Positions 6,123-15,732 of a stretch of 32,924 nucleotides of DNA are shown here, piece by piece. Position 1 is the stretch's first letter; the number at the start of each line of letters is the position of its first letter. The stretch is from Alphaproteobacteria bacterium HGW-Alphaproteobacteria-3 (GTDB lineage: Bacteria; Pseudomonadota; Alphaproteobacteria; Parvibaculales; Parvibaculaceae): positions 1-32,924 of the forward strand of contig PHEF01000017.1 of assembly GCA_002842875.1 (NCBI GenBank), read 5' to 3'. The notes under the pieces are model-generated. The model searched no databases. It worked only from the letters and a program-made list of their open reading frames with translations, and was not told where the DNA came from. A program made the translations under genes and the position numbers.

Positions 6123-7630
6123 TGCTCGAGATTATCGAAGCAAATCTGCCTGCGTTGCAGGTGGTGGTGCCGCTTGTCGCGGCGCCCGTCTGCGCCATGC
6201 TTGGCCGTGGTGGCCGGGCATGGGCATTTGCCACGGGCATTTCCTTCCTGACCTTCGCGATCTCCGTTTCGCTCTTCGCCACTGCCTATGGCGGTTCGCC
6301 GATCTCCTATGAGATGGGCAGCTGGGCGCCACCGATCGGCATCGAATACCGCATCGATGTCCTGAATGCGTTCGTTCTGATGATCGTGTCGGGCATCGCC
6401 GCGTTCGTGATGCCCTATGCGCGTCTCAGCGTGGCTTCGGAAATTCCGGCGGAGCGCCAGGCCTTCTTCTACACGGCCTTCCTCCTCTGTCTCACCGGCC
6501 TGCTCGGCGTGACGATCACCGGCGATGCCTTCAACGTCTTCGTCTTCCTCGAAATTTCGTCGCTTTCGACTTATGCCCTCGTTGCATCCGGCGCGTGGCG
6601 CAACAAGCGCGCCCTGACGGCGGCCTACAATTATCTGATCATGGGTACGGTCGGCGCCACCTTCTTCGTCATCGGCATCGGCATGCTCTACATGATAACG
6701 GGCACGCTCAACATGGCCGACCTCGCCGTGCGGATCGCCGAACATGGCGACAGCCGGACGCTGCGCATGGGCTTCGTCTTCATTTTCATCGGCATCGGGC
6801 TGAAGCTGGCCATGTTCCCGCTGCACCTCTGGTTGCCCAATGCCTACAGCTTCGCTCCGTCCGCCGTAACGTCCTTCATTGCGGCAACGGCAACGAAAGT
6901 CGCGGTCTACGTTCTCCTGCGCTTCATGTTCACCGTCTTCGGCTTCGACTATGCCTTTCAGGCATCGACGCTCGAAAATGTGCTTCTTCCCGTGGCCATT
7001 GTTGCAATGTTCGCAGCATCGCTCGTCGCCATCTTCCAGGACGACCTCAAGCGCATGCTCGCTTATTCGAGCATCGCGCAGATCGGCTACATGCTTCTCG
7101 GCCTCGCCTTCCTGACGCATACGGGGCTCGTCGCGACCATCGTGCATCTCTTCAACCACGCCGTAACCAAAGGCGCGCTCTTCATGGTCGCCGGCTGTTT
7201 CGTCCTCTCCGCCGGCACGAGTTCGATTTCCGGTCTTCGCGGCGTCGGACGCGACATGCCGTGGACGACGGCTGCCTTCGTTGCCGGCGGCTTGAGCCTG
7301 ATCGGCCTTCCGCTGACGGTTGGCTTCATCAGCAAATGGTATCTCGTGCAGGCATCTCTCGAACTCGGCTGGTGGCCCGTGGCGCTCCTCATCATGGGCT
7401 CCTCGCTCCTCGCCATCATCTATGTCTGGCGCGTCGTCGAAGCGGCTTATCTCAAGCCCGCGCCGGAGGGCGTTACCCGCCGCGAAGCGCCCCTGTCGAT
7501 GCTTGTGCCGGCATGGATACTGGTTGGCCTTTCGATCTGGTTCGGCATCGATGCGACACTCACGACGACCGCAGCAAGCCGCGCCGCCGATACACTTATC
7601 GGTTCATCTCAAATTCTCTGGCAGGAGTAA
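6122..7630 (+). CDS. mnhD: Antiporter-like subunit, MnhD/NuoN type (first of three)
   Basis: A 502-residue polytopic protein of the proton-conducting NuoL/M/N-MrpA/D superfamily, with about 14 helices. Ion-path residues are all present: Glu144 in F-L-E-I-S-S-L-S-T-Y (TM5 type), Lys228 in G-I-G-L-K-L-A-M-F-P-L-H (TM7 type) and Lys405 in G-F-I-S-K-W-Y (TM12 type). The L-W-L-P-N-A-Y-S-F-A-P-S motif supports the MnhD assignment. It corresponds to MbhH. It is coupled to mnhC by start/stop overlap and followed after 6 bases by a paralogue. Confidence 0.92.
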   Translation: MLEIIEANLPALQVVVPLVAAPVCAMLGRGGRAWAFATGISFLTFAISVSLFATAYGGSPISYEMGSWAPPIGIEYRIDVLNAFVLMIVSGIAAFVMPYARLSVASEIPAERQAFFYTAFLLCLTGLLGVTITGDAFNVFVFLEISSLSTYALVASGAWRNKRALTAAYNYLIMGTVGATFFVIGIGMLYMITGTLNMADLAVRIAEHGDSRTLRMGFVFIFIGIGLKLAMFPLHLWLPNAYSFAPSAVTSFIAATATKVAVYVLLRFMFTVFGFDYAFQASTLENVLLPVAIVAMFAASLVAIFQDDLKRMLAYSSIAQIGYMLLGLAFLTHTGLVATIVHLFNHAVTKGALFMVAGCFVLSAGTSSISGLRGVGRDMPWTTAAFVAGGLSLIGLPLTVGFISKWYLVQASLELGWWPVALLIMGSSLLAIIYVWRVVEAAYLKPAPEGVTRREAPLSMLVPAWILVGLSIWFGIDATLTTTAASRAADTLIGSSQILWQE

Positions 7631-7636
7631 GTCGCA

Positions 7637-9142
7637 ATGACCGATGCGAACGCCCTCCTCCTCGCCCTCGCGATCCCCACCATCGCCACGTTCCTGATCG
7701 CGGCGTCCGGCAGCCGCCCGAACATCCGCGACGGCATAAGCGTTGTGGCTTCTATCGCCACCTTCGCCGTCGTCCTGCGCCTCCTCGAATCCATCATGGC
7801 AGGCGCGCGCCCTTCGGTGACGCTGGTCGAGGTGATGCCCGGCCTCGTGATCAACTTCTCGATCGAGCCGCTCGGCATGCTCTTCGCGACGGTCGCTTCG
7901 GGGCTGTGGATCGTGACCGCGATCTACTCGATCGGCTATATGCGCGGCGCACACGAAAAAAAGCAGACACGCTTCTATATCTGCTTTGCCCTGGCGATCG
8001 CCGCGGCACTCGCCATTGCCTTTTCCGGCAATCTCTTCACGCTCTTCATCTTCTATGAAGTGCTGACACTCTCGACTTATCCTCTCGTCGCCCACAAGGA
8101 AACGCCGGAGGCGCGCGCGGGCGCGCGCGTCTATCTCGGTATCCTGATGACCACCTCGATCCTGTTTCTGCTGGTCGCCGTGATCTGGACATGGAACCTG
8201 ACCGGCACGATGGAGTTTCGTGCGGGCGGTATTCTCGAGGGGAACATCGACCCGGCCTTCGTTCCGTTCCTGCTGGCGCTCTTCGCCTTCGGCATCGGCA
8301 AGGCGGCGCTCATGCCTTTCCATCGCTGGCTGCCAGCCGCCATGGTCGCGCCGACGCCCGTCAGTGCGCTGCTTCACGCCGTCGCCGTGGTGAAGGCCGG
8401 CGTCTTCACCATGCTGAAGGTTGGCACCTATATTTTCGGCATCGGTTTTCTCGGCAGGACCGGCGCCTCCGAATGGCTCGTCTGGCTGGCCGCCGCAACG
8501 ATCCTGATTGCCTCCATTATCGCGCTCACCAAGGACGACCTGAAGGCGCGGCTCGCCTATTCGACGGTCAGCCAACTCTCCTACATCACTCTCGGCATGG
8601 CTCTCGCAAACCAGATGGGCATTGTCGGCGGCGCGATGCATATCGTCATGCACGCCATGGGCAAGATCACACTCTTCATGTGCGCGGGCGCGATCTACGT
8701 CGCGGCGCACAAGACGAAAGTGAGCGAACTCGACGGCCTCGGCCGCAAGATGCCCCTCACCTTCATCGCCTTTACCATCGCCTCGCTCAGCATCATCGGC
8801 CTGCCTCCCTTTGGCGGCGCGTGGAGCAAGTGGTATCTCCTGCTCTCCGCTGCGGATGCCGGACAACTTGTCATCATCGGTGTGCTGATGCTGAGCTCGC
8901 TGCTCAACGTCGCCTATCTTCTCTCCATTCCGGCGCGCGCCTTCTTCGCGCCGCCGAGAGGACAGATGGCGCATTCGCTCGGCGCCGCGGCTTCGCCCTC
9001 GAAAGGGTGGGAGGAAGCGCCTCTCTTCTGCCTCGTGCCGATCTGCCTGACGGCATTGGGCTGCATTGCGCTCTTCTTTGCCGTCGGCGGCATCTACGAA
9101 TACCTGCTCAGTATCCCGATTTTGCCGGAGACCGCGCCATGA
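7637..9142 (+). CDS. Antiporter-like subunit, second NuoM/MnhD paralogue
   Basis: A 501-residue, multi-helix member of the same superfamily but clearly divergent from its neighbours. Glu141 (F-I-F-Y-E-V-L-T-L-S-T-Y-P), Lys222 (G-I-G-K-A-A-L-M-P-F-H-R-W-L-P) and Lys398 (G-A-W-S-K-W-Y) are retained, as is Y-S-T-V-S-Q-L-S-Y around residues 308-316. The spelling H-R-W-L-P-A-A-M-V-A-P-T-P-V-S-A-L-L-H-A is the NuoL/NuoM/MrpA type rather than MnhD type, so it may stand in for the missing N-terminal MrpA domain. Its TGA overlaps the next ATG (ATGA). Confidence 0.9.
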   Translation: MTDANALLLALAIPTIATFLIAASGSRPNIRDGISVVASIATFAVVLRLLESIMAGARPSVTLVEVMPGLVINFSIEPLGMLFATVASGLWIVTAIYSIGYMRGAHEKKQTRFYICFALAIAAALAIAFSGNLFTLFIFYEVLTLSTYPLVAHKETPEARAGARVYLGILMTTSILFLLVAVIWTWNLTGTMEFRAGGILEGNIDPAFVPFLLALFAFGIGKAALMPFHRWLPAAMVAPTPVSALLHAVAVVKAGVFTMLKVGTYIFGIGFLGRTGASEWLVWLAAATILIASIIALTKDDLKARLAYSTVSQLSYITLGMALANQMGIVGGAMHIVMHAMGKITLFMCAGAIYVAAHKTKVSELDGLGRKMPLTFIAFTIASLSIIGLPPFGGAWSKWYLLLSAADAGQLVIIGVLMLSSLLNVAYLLSIPARAFFAPPRGQMAHSLGAAASPSKGWEEAPLFCLVPICLTALGCIALFFAVGGIYEYLLSIPILPETAP

Positions 9143-9498
9143 CCGATCAATCGAACGGCAAGACCGAGGGCATGCCGCCGCTCGCGCGCCTCCTCTCGGG
9201 TATCGACAAACCGCGCAATGTCGCGCGTTTGTTCTATCTGCTGCTGGCCGTCTGCGTCGCGCTTGGCCTCGCCGACTTTTTCTATAGCAAGCACGGTTAC
9301 TTCGCGGTCGAAGAGTTTCCGGCGATCTATGGTCTCTTCGGCTTCGTCGTCTATGCGGCCGTCATCTTTCTCGCCAAGGGCCTTCGCCTCATCATCAAGC
9401 GTCCGGAGAACTATTACGAACCCTTCGCCATAGACACGGAAGACGAGCGTGCCGCCGGAAGCGCCCCGGAAGCGACGGGAGGCAAACCGAATGCCTGA
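9139..9498 (+). CDS. Small two-helix membrane protein of the antiporter operon
   Basis: A 119-residue protein I cannot assign to a named family. A soluble N-terminus (1-29) is followed by helix 1 (about 31-48), a short periplasmic loop with Y-S-K-H-G-Y-F-A-V-E-E-F-P, helix 2 (about 62-80), then a charged cytoplasmic tail with K-R-P-E-N-Y-Y-E-P. The loop is strikingly conserved-looking, with aromatic and acidic residues before helix 2. It is translationally coupled on both sides: ATGA with the gene before and an 8-base overlap with the gene after. This placement between two antiporter-like subunits strongly suggests a structural subunit. Confidence 0.82.
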   Translation: MTDQSNGKTEGMPPLARLLSGIDKPRNVARLFYLLLAVCVALGLADFFYSKHGYFAVEEFPAIYGLFGFVVYAAVIFLAKGLRLIIKRPENYYEPFAIDTEDERAAGSAPEATGGKPNA

Positions 9499-11185
9499 GA
9501 TCGGAACTCCCGCTCTTGTCTATATGGTCGCGGCACTGATCGTACCATTCGTGCGCCCGGCGACGCTTCGGCAGATACTGCTGCTTGCGGTTCCGGTGCT
9601 GGGGTTGCTCACGTTCTGGCAATTGCCCTATGGAACCTATGGCACCTTCAACCTGATGAACATGCACATCGGCCTCATGCGGCTGGACGCGCTGTCATAT
9701 GTTTTCGGATTGATCTTCTCTCTCGCGGCCTTCCTCGCCCTGCTCTACGCCTGGCATGTGCGCGACACCGTTCAACAGGTCGCGACGCTGCTTTACGCGG
9801 GCGCCGGGCTTGGCGCGGTTTTCGCGGCGGACCTTGTAACGCTCTTCGTTTTCTGGGAAGGCACGGCCATCGCCTCGGTCTTCCTGATATGGGCGCGCAG
9901 GACTGAAGGCGCCTATGCGACCGGCATGCGTTATCTCATCGTGCAGGTCGGCTCGGGCGTCATCCTGCTCGCTGGCATCGTCCTGTTCTATCGGGAAACC
10001 GGCTCGATCGCCTTTTCGAAAATGGGCCTCGAAAGTCCGGCCACATGGGCAATCTTCCTGGCATTCGGTATCAAATGCGCCTTCCCGCTGCTTCACAACT
10101 GGCTGCAGGACGCTTATCCGGCGGCCACAATAACGGGAACGGTGACGCTTTCGGCTTTCACCACCAAGCTCGCGGTCTATGCGCTCGCCCGTGGTTATCC
10201 CGGCACTGAGCTTCTCATCTATATCGGCGCCACGATGACGCTCTTTCCCGTCTTCTTCGCTGCCGTCGAGAATAATTTGCGCCGCGTGCTCGCCTATAGC
10301 CTGAACAACCAGCTTGGCTTCATGGTCGTTGGCGTCGGCATCGGCACGCCGCTCGCGCTCAACGGCACGGTCGCGCATGCGTTCTGCCACATCCTCTACA
10401 AGGCCCTGCTTTTCATGAGCGTGGGCGCCGTGATGTACCGCACCGGAACCAGCAAGGCGTCCGAACTCGGCGGTCTCTACAAGTCCATGCCGCTCACGAT
10501 GATCTTCTGCGTCGTCGGCGCCATGTCGATCTCCGCCTTTCCGCTCTTTTCGGGTTTCATTTCAAAAAGCCTGATCCTCTCGGCGAGCGCCGATACGGGG
10601 CATTTCTTCGTCTGGCTCGCGCTTGTCGTCGCCTCGGTCGGCGTGCTCGAACATTCGGGCATCAAAATTCCTTACTTCACCTTTTTCGCGCACGACGCAG
10701 GCCATCGCGTGAAGGAAGCGCCGTTCCACATGCTGCTTGCCATGGGTATCACAGCCGCCCTCTGCATCGGCCTCGGTGTCTTCCCGTCGCTTCTCTACGG
10801 CATCCTGCCCTATGCGGTGGACTACACGCCCTACACAGTCACGCACGTCGTTACCCAGCTCCAGTTGCTGCTCTTCGCCGGCCTCGCCTTTGCCGTGCTC
10901 ATTCGCACGGGGCTCTACCCGGCGGAAATCCGTTCAGTGAATCTCGACTTCGACTGGACCTATCGCCGCTTGCTGCCGGCGGCCCTCTCCGGTGTCGCCT
11001 ATCTCGTCCAGGGCACATGGCGGTTCGCCTCGCGTATCGTCATGGGGCGCGTGGACAGCCTGATCGCAGGCGTCTACCGGGCGCATGGACCGCAAGGCCC
11101 GCTCGCGCGCACATGGCCGACCGGTTCCATGGTGCTGTGGATCGCGGTGCTTCTGGGTATGACGCTGGTGCTCGCCTACATATAA
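9491..11185 (+). CDS. Antiporter-like subunit, third NuoL/MrpD-superfamily paralogue
   Basis: A 564-residue protein, the longest of the three. It conserves Glu123 (F-V-F-W-E-G-T-A-I-A-S), Lys195 (F-G-I-K-C-A-F-P-L-L-H-N-W-L) and Lys359 (G-F-I-S-K-S-L). The segment W-L-Q-D-A-Y-P-A-A-T-I-T-G-T-V replaces the usual W-L-P-x-A-P-T, so it belongs to a distinct subgroup. The C-terminal extension (about 430-564) has two or three extra helices and a soluble loop with R-S-V-N-L-D-F-D-W-T-Y-R-R, like MrpA/NuoL tails that reach across the complex. The start at 9491 is chosen for GGGAGG upstream and the family-like N-terminus. No terminator is seen between this gene and coxG. Confidence 0.9.
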   Translation: MPEIGTPALVYMVAALIVPFVRPATLRQILLLAVPVLGLLTFWQLPYGTYGTFNLMNMHIGLMRLDALSYVFGLIFSLAAFLALLYAWHVRDTVQQVATLLYAGAGLGAVFAADLVTLFVFWEGTAIASVFLIWARRTEGAYATGMRYLIVQVGSGVILLAGIVLFYRETGSIAFSKMGLESPATWAIFLAFGIKCAFPLLHNWLQDAYPAATITGTVTLSAFTTKLAVYALARGYPGTELLIYIGATMTLFPVFFAAVENNLRRVLAYSLNNQLGFMVVGVGIGTPLALNGTVAHAFCHILYKALLFMSVGAVMYRTGTSKASELGGLYKSMPLTMIFCVVGAMSISAFPLFSGFISKSLILSASADTGHFFVWLALVVASVGVLEHSGIKIPYFTFFAHDAGHRVKEAPFHMLLAMGITAALCIGLGVFPSLLYGILPYAVDYTPYTVTHVVTQLQLLLFAGLAFAVLIRTGLYPAEIRSVNLDFDWTYRRLLPAALSGVAYLVQGTWRFASRIVMGRVDSLIAGVYRAHGPQGPLARTWPTGSMVLWIAVLLGMTLVLAYI

Positions 11186-11242
11186 TGCCCGGATGAAGCG
11201 CCACCGCGCGCGCCGGAAGTCAAATCAGGAAGGAGACGCCCC

Positions 11243-11893
11243 ATGGAAATGTCAGGCGAATACAGAATTCCGGCCCCGCGCGAGGAAGTCTGGGCGGCGC
11301 TCAACGATCCTGAAGTTCTGCAGAAGTCAATCCCCGGTGCCGAATCCGTCATCAAGGTTGCCGATGATGAGTTCGAAGCCGTCGCCAAGGCGAAGGTCGG
11401 CCCGGTCAGCGCCCGCTTCAAGGGCAAGGTCAAGCTCACCGACATCGACCCGCCGAACGGTTACACGATCTCCGGCGAGGGCAATGGCGGGGCGGCCGGC
11501 TTCGCCAAGGGTTCCGCGAAAGTCTCTCTCACCGAGGCCGATGGCGGCACACTCCTCTCCTACACCGTCAGCGCCCAGGTCGGCGGTAAGCTTGCCCAGA
11601 TCGGCCAGCGCTTCATCGAATCCACGGCGTCGCGCATGTCGCAGGAATTCTTCGACAATTTCTCGCAGCTTGCCGGCGGCAGCCGGGTCGAACCTGCCGC
11701 CTCCGACATCCCGGAACTCGTCGATGAGATGGGGCATGGCATCCCCACAAAGTCGCCCGACTACGATGCGATTTCGCCGACAGGCGTTCCGCTCGTGCCG
11801 GACGAGGAAGCCGGGATGAGTTTCTCGCCCTGGGTTTGGGCGCCCCTTCTGATAATTGCTCTCATTTTGTTGGTTTGGTTCATCGGCATTTGA
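11243..11893 (+). CDS. coxG: CoxG-type SRPBCC protein with C-terminal membrane anchor
   Basis: A 216-residue protein. Residues 1-145 form a CoxG (SRPBCC/START-like) domain: M-S-G-E-Y-R-I-P-A-P-R-E-E-V-W-A-A-L-N-D-P-E-V-L, I-P-G-A-E-S, and G-P-V-S-A-R-F-K-G-K-V are hallmark segments. A variable linker leads to one transmembrane helix at about 195-214, at the very C-terminus. CoxG is thought to tether CO dehydrogenase to the inner face of the membrane so electrons reach the quinone pool. AAGGAG is placed before the ATG. It begins 57 bases after the antiporter operon and 110 bases before coxS. Confidence 0.9.
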   Translation: MEMSGEYRIPAPREEVWAALNDPEVLQKSIPGAESVIKVADDEFEAVAKAKVGPVSARFKGKVKLTDIDPPNGYTISGEGNGGAAGFAKGSAKVSLTEADGGTLLSYTVSAQVGGKLAQIGQRFIESTASRMSQEFFDNFSQLAGGSRVEPAASDIPELVDEMGHGIPTKSPDYDAISPTGVPLVPDEEAGMSFSPWVWAPLLIIALILLVWFIGI

Positions 11894-11905
11894 GGGGACG
11901 GCCTG

Positions 11906-11925
11906 CTTGCGCTTGACGGCGCAAG
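11906..11925 (+). other. Hairpin in the coxG-coxS spacer
   Basis: CTTGCGC (11906-11912) and GCGCAAG (11919-11925) form a perfect 7-bp stem with a 6-base loop, flanked by GGCC-like bases that can extend it with a bulge. There is no T-tract after it. It may stabilise or partially terminate the coxG message and so set different levels for coxG and the catalytic genes. Confidence 0.4.
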
Positions 11926-12003
11926 GCCGACAGTCGAGACTCTTGAAAACGCAGCGGAAGGCCAATTCCGCCCAAGACCCAGCCAATTCAGAGAGGTAGT
12001 CGC

Positions 12004-12468
<465 letters not shown>

Positions 12469-12506
12469 AGGCGAGGACGAACAATTTCACGGGAGGAGGA
12501 AATCCA

Positions 12507-14888
12507 ATGTCGGATGCAGCATCTGGAGAAGGCATAGGCCAGCCGGTTCGCCGCAAGGAAGACTTCCGCTTCATCACGGGCAATGGCCACTATACCGACG
12601 ACATCAACCGCCCGCGCCAGACCTGGGCTTATTTTCTTCGCTCGCCACACGCCCACGCCCGCATCAAGTCGATAGATACCTCGGCCGCAGAGGCCGCGCC
12701 CGGCGTCGTCGCCATATTCACCGGCCGTCATGTTGCCGATGACGGGCTGGGCGGTCTCATCTGCGGCTGGACCGTCACATCGAAGGACGGCACGCCCATG
12801 AAGGTCGGCCCGCACCCGATCCTCGCCCTCGATACCGTCCGCTATGTCGGCGATCACGTCGCCATGGTCGTTGCCGAAACGCTTGCCGATGCCCGCGCCG
12901 CGGCCGAGATGATCGACGTCGACTATGACGCGCTCCCCGCCGCCGCTTCGCTCTCCGCGTGCCAGAACGCCGCTGCGCCCCAGGTTCATCCCGAAGCGCC
13001 GCGCAACACCTGCTTTGAATGGGAACTCGGCAACAAGGCGGAAACGGAAGCGGCCTTTGCGAAGGCCGGCCGTATCGTGAAGCTCGACCTCAAGAACAAC
13101 CGGCTAATCCCGAACGCTATGGAGCCCCGCGCCGCGCTCGGCGAGTTCGACAAGGGCACCGGCATCTACACGCTCCACACCACGAGCCAGAACCCGCATG
13201 TGGCGCGCCTCGTCCTCTCCGCTTTCGTCGGCGTCGCGCCGGAACACAAGCTTCGTGTCATCGCGCCCGATGTCGGCGGCGGCTTCGGCTCCAAGATTTT
13301 CATCTACGCCGAAGAAACCGCCTGCGTCTGGGCAGCCGCGAAGGTCGGCCGCCCGATCAAATGGACGGCGGATCGCTCGGAGGCCTTCCTGTCCGATGCG
13401 CATGGCCGCGATCATTTGAGCCACGCCGAACTGGCGCTCGACAAGGACGGCAAGTTCCTCGCGCTGCGCGTGAAGACGGTCGCCAATCTCGGCGCCTATC
13501 TCTCGACATTCTCCGCCTCCGTGCCGACCTACCTCTACGGCACGCTGCTTTCGGGCCAATACGACATTCCCGCGGTCTATGTCGAGGTCGACGGCGTCTA
13601 CACGCATACGGCGCCCGTCGATGCCTATCGCGGCGCGGGCCGGCCCGAAGCGACTTATCTCGTCGAGCGCATCGTCGAGACGGCGGCGCGCGAAACCGGC
13701 ATCGATCCCGCCGAACTCCGTCGCCGCAACTACATCCGCACCTTCCCCCACCAGACACCTGTCATCATGAACTACGACACGGGCGACTACGAAGCATCGC
13801 TCGCCGCCGCCATGGAAGCCATCGACTACAAGGGCTTCCCTGCCCGCAAGTCCGAAGCGGCAAAGCGTGGCAAGCTGCGCGGCATCGGCTTTTCCTCCTA
13901 CATCGAGGCCTGCGGCATCGCCCCGTCCGCCGCCGTCGGTTCGCTCGGTGCCGGTGTCGGCCTCTGGGAGAGCGCCGAGGTCCGCGTGAACCCGACCGGC
14001 AATGTCGAAGTCCTTACCGGCTCGCACAGCCACGGCCAGGGTCACGAGACGACCTTCGCCCAGCTCGTCGCCTCCCGCCTCGGCGTGCCCCTCGCCAATG
14101 TCGAGATCGTCCATGGCGACACGGACAAGGTGCAGTTCGGCATGGGCACCTACGGCTCGCGCTCCGGCGCCGTCGGCATGAGCGCCATCGTGAAGGCACT
14201 CGACAAGATCGAGGCAAAGGCGAAAAAGATCGCGGCGCATTTGATGGAAGCCGCCGTTGAAGACATCGTCTTCGAGAATGGCACCTTCACCGTGCAGGGC
14301 ACGGACAAGTCGCTCGCCTGGGCGGAACTTTCGCTCGCCGCCTACACGGCGCATGGATTTCCCTCGGGCGAGATCGAGCCCGGCCTCAAGGAAGGCGCTT
14401 TCTACGACCCGGTGAACTTCACCTTCCCGTCGGGATGCCACATCTGCGAGGTGGAGATCGATCCCGACACCGGCGTCACGAAGATCGAGAAGTTCGTCGC
14501 CGTCGACGATTTCGGCACCGTCATCAACCCGATGATCGTCGAAGGCCAGGTCCACGGCGGCATCGCGCAGGGCGTCGGACAGGCGCTGCTGGAGCACGGC
14601 ATCTACGATGCGGAGTCCGGCCAGCTCATCACCGGCTCCTACATGGACTACTGCATGCCGCGCGCGGACGACCTGCCGAGCTTCGACCTCGGGTTCACCA
14701 CCACCATCTGCCCGTCCAACCCGCTCGGCATGAAAGGCTGCGGCGAGGCAGGTGCCATCGCTTCGCCTCCCGCCATCATCAATGCCGTAACGGATGCTCT
14801 CGGCATCCGCGACATCGAAATGCCCGCAACGCCCGCGCGCGTCTGGACGGCACTCCAGTCCGCCACCCCGCGCGCAGCCGCCGAATAG
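12507..14888 (+). CDS. coxL: Form II CO-dehydrogenase-like molybdenum hydroxylase, large subunit
   Basis: A 793-residue catalytic subunit carrying the molybdopterin cytosine dinucleotide cofactor. N-terminal domain (about 15-130) begins G-Q-P-V-R-R-K-E-D. MoCo-binding segments include the V-G-G-G-F-G-S-K motif near residue 257 and the glycine/histidine region [12 protein letters not shown]. The active-site loop at residues 373-379 reads A-Y-R-G-A-G-R: the form II signature, not the A-Y-x-C-S-F-R of true CO dehydrogenase, so the selenium-like S-bridging cysteine for copper is absent. The catalytic Glu is Glu747 (G-C-G-E-A-G-A). Substrate is therefore uncertain; CO oxidation is not established for this form. 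GGGAGGAGG precedes the ATG. Confidence 0.94.
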   Translation: MSDAASGEGIGQPVRRKEDFRFITGNGHYTDDINRPRQTWAYFLRSPHAHARIKSIDTSAAEAAPGVVAIFTGRHVADDGLGGLICGWTVTSKDGTPMKVGPHPILALDTVRYVGDHVAMVVAETLADARAAAEMIDVDYDALPAAASLSACQNAAAPQVHPEAPRNTCFEWELGNKAETEAAFAKAGRIVKLDLKNNRLIPNAMEPRAALGEFDKGTGIYTLHTTSQNPHVARLVLSAFVGVAPEHKLRVIAPDVGGGFGSKIFIYAEETACVWAAAKVGRPIKWTADRSEAFLSDAHGRDHLSHAELALDKDGKFLALRVKTVANLGAYLSTFSASVPTYLYGTLLSGQYDIPAVYVEVDGVYTHTAPVDAYRGAGRPEATYLVERIVETAARETGIDPAELRRRNYIRTFPHQTPVIMNYDTGDYEASLAAAMEAIDYKGFPARKSEAAKRGKLRGIGFSSYIEACGIAPSAAVGSLGAGVGLWESAEVRVNPTGNVEVLTGSHSHGQGHETTFAQLVASRLGVPLANVEIVHGDTDKVQFGMGTYGSRSGAVGMSAIVKALDKIEAKAKKIAAHLMEAAVEDIVFENGTFTVQGTDKSLAWAELSLAAYTAHGFPSGEIEPGLKEGAFYDPVNFTFPSGCHICEVEIDPDTGVTKIEKFVAVDDFGTVINPMIVEGQVHGGIAQGVGQALLEHGIYDAESGQLITGSYMDYCMPRADDLPSFDLGFTTTICPSNPLGMKGCGEAGAIASPPAIINAVTDALGIRDIEMPATPARVWTALQSATPRAAAE

Positions 14889-14898
14889 GAGACCGCAT

Positions 14899-15696
14899 AT
14901 GTACCAGTTCAACTACGAGCGCCCGAAGACGCTGGCCGATGCCGAGGCGCTTCTCGGCAAGGCGGACGACCCGAAAATCCTCGCTGGCGGTCAAACGCTG
15001 ATCCCGACGCTGAAGCAGCGTCTCGCCATGCCGAGCGACGTGATCGACATTGGCGGCATCGGGGAACTCGATTTCATCCGCGCCGAGGGCGATGCCGTGA
15101 TGATTGGCGCCGCAACCCGCCACGCGACGGTCGCGCAATCCGCCGACGTGAAGAAGCACAACCCGGCACTCGCCGCGCTCGCGGGGAGCATCGGCGATCC
15201 TGCCGTCCGCCACATGGGAACGCTGGGCGGCTCCATTGCGAACAACGACCCGGCCGCCGACTATCCGGCCGCCTGTCTCGGCCTCGACGCGAAGATTCAC
15301 ACGACGCGGCGCCTCATCGAAGCCGACGAATTCTTCAAGGGCATGTTCGAGACCGCATTGCAGGACGGCGAGATCGTCAAGGAAGTGACCTTCCCGCACC
15401 CCGAGAAAGCCGCCTACATGAAGTTCCCCAATCCGGCGTCGCGCTACGCAATGGTCGGCGTCTTCGTTTCCAGGGGGCCGTGGGGCGTTCGCGTCGCGGT
15501 CACAGGCGCTGGCCAGAACGGCGTCTTCCGCATCGCCGAAATGGAAGAGGCGCTCGCGAAAAACTGGTCGCCGGATGCTGTCGCAAACATCAAGGTGCCG
15601 GCCACGGGCCTCAATAGCGATCTCCACGGCACCGCCGAATACCGGGCGCATCTCGTCACCGTCATGGCGAAGCGCGCCGTTGCGGCTGCCGGATAA
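14899..15696 (+). CDS. coxM: Molybdenum hydroxylase FAD-binding medium subunit (CoxM type)
   Basis: A 265-residue flavoprotein of the CoxM/CutM family. The two FAD pyrophosphate motifs are visible: A-G-G-Q-T-L-I-P at residues 29-36 and T-L-G-G-S-I-A-N-N-D-P-A-A-D-Y-P in the middle. The C-terminal CO-deh-flav domain covers about 165-265. It receives electrons from CoxS and hands them to the respiratory chain. The start at 14899 follows AGGAG and lies 10 bases after the coxL stop. Confidence 0.95.
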   Translation: MYQFNYERPKTLADAEALLGKADDPKILAGGQTLIPTLKQRLAMPSDVIDIGGIGELDFIRAEGDAVMIGAATRHATVAQSADVKKHNPALAALAGSIGDPAVRHMGTLGGSIANNDPAADYPAACLGLDAKIHTTRRLIEADEFFKGMFETALQDGEIVKEVTFPHPEKAAYMKFPNPASRYAMVGVFVSRGPWGVRVAVTGAGQNGVFRIAEMEEALAKNWSPDAVANIKVPATGLNSDLHGTAEYRAHLVTVMAKRAVAAAG

Positions 15697-15732
15697 CCAG
15701 ACGAAGAGGCCTTGCAGGCCCGGATTGAGCCC

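Noticed and set aside
6035..7159. 374-codon minus-strand open frame across mnhD
   Set aside because: It is a charged, Glu/Arg/His-rich shadow of a membrane protein gene.
13104..14912. 602-codon open frame antisense to coxL
   Set aside because: It is the mirror of a high-GC coding region. Its composition has no family similarity, and coxL on the other strand is unambiguous.
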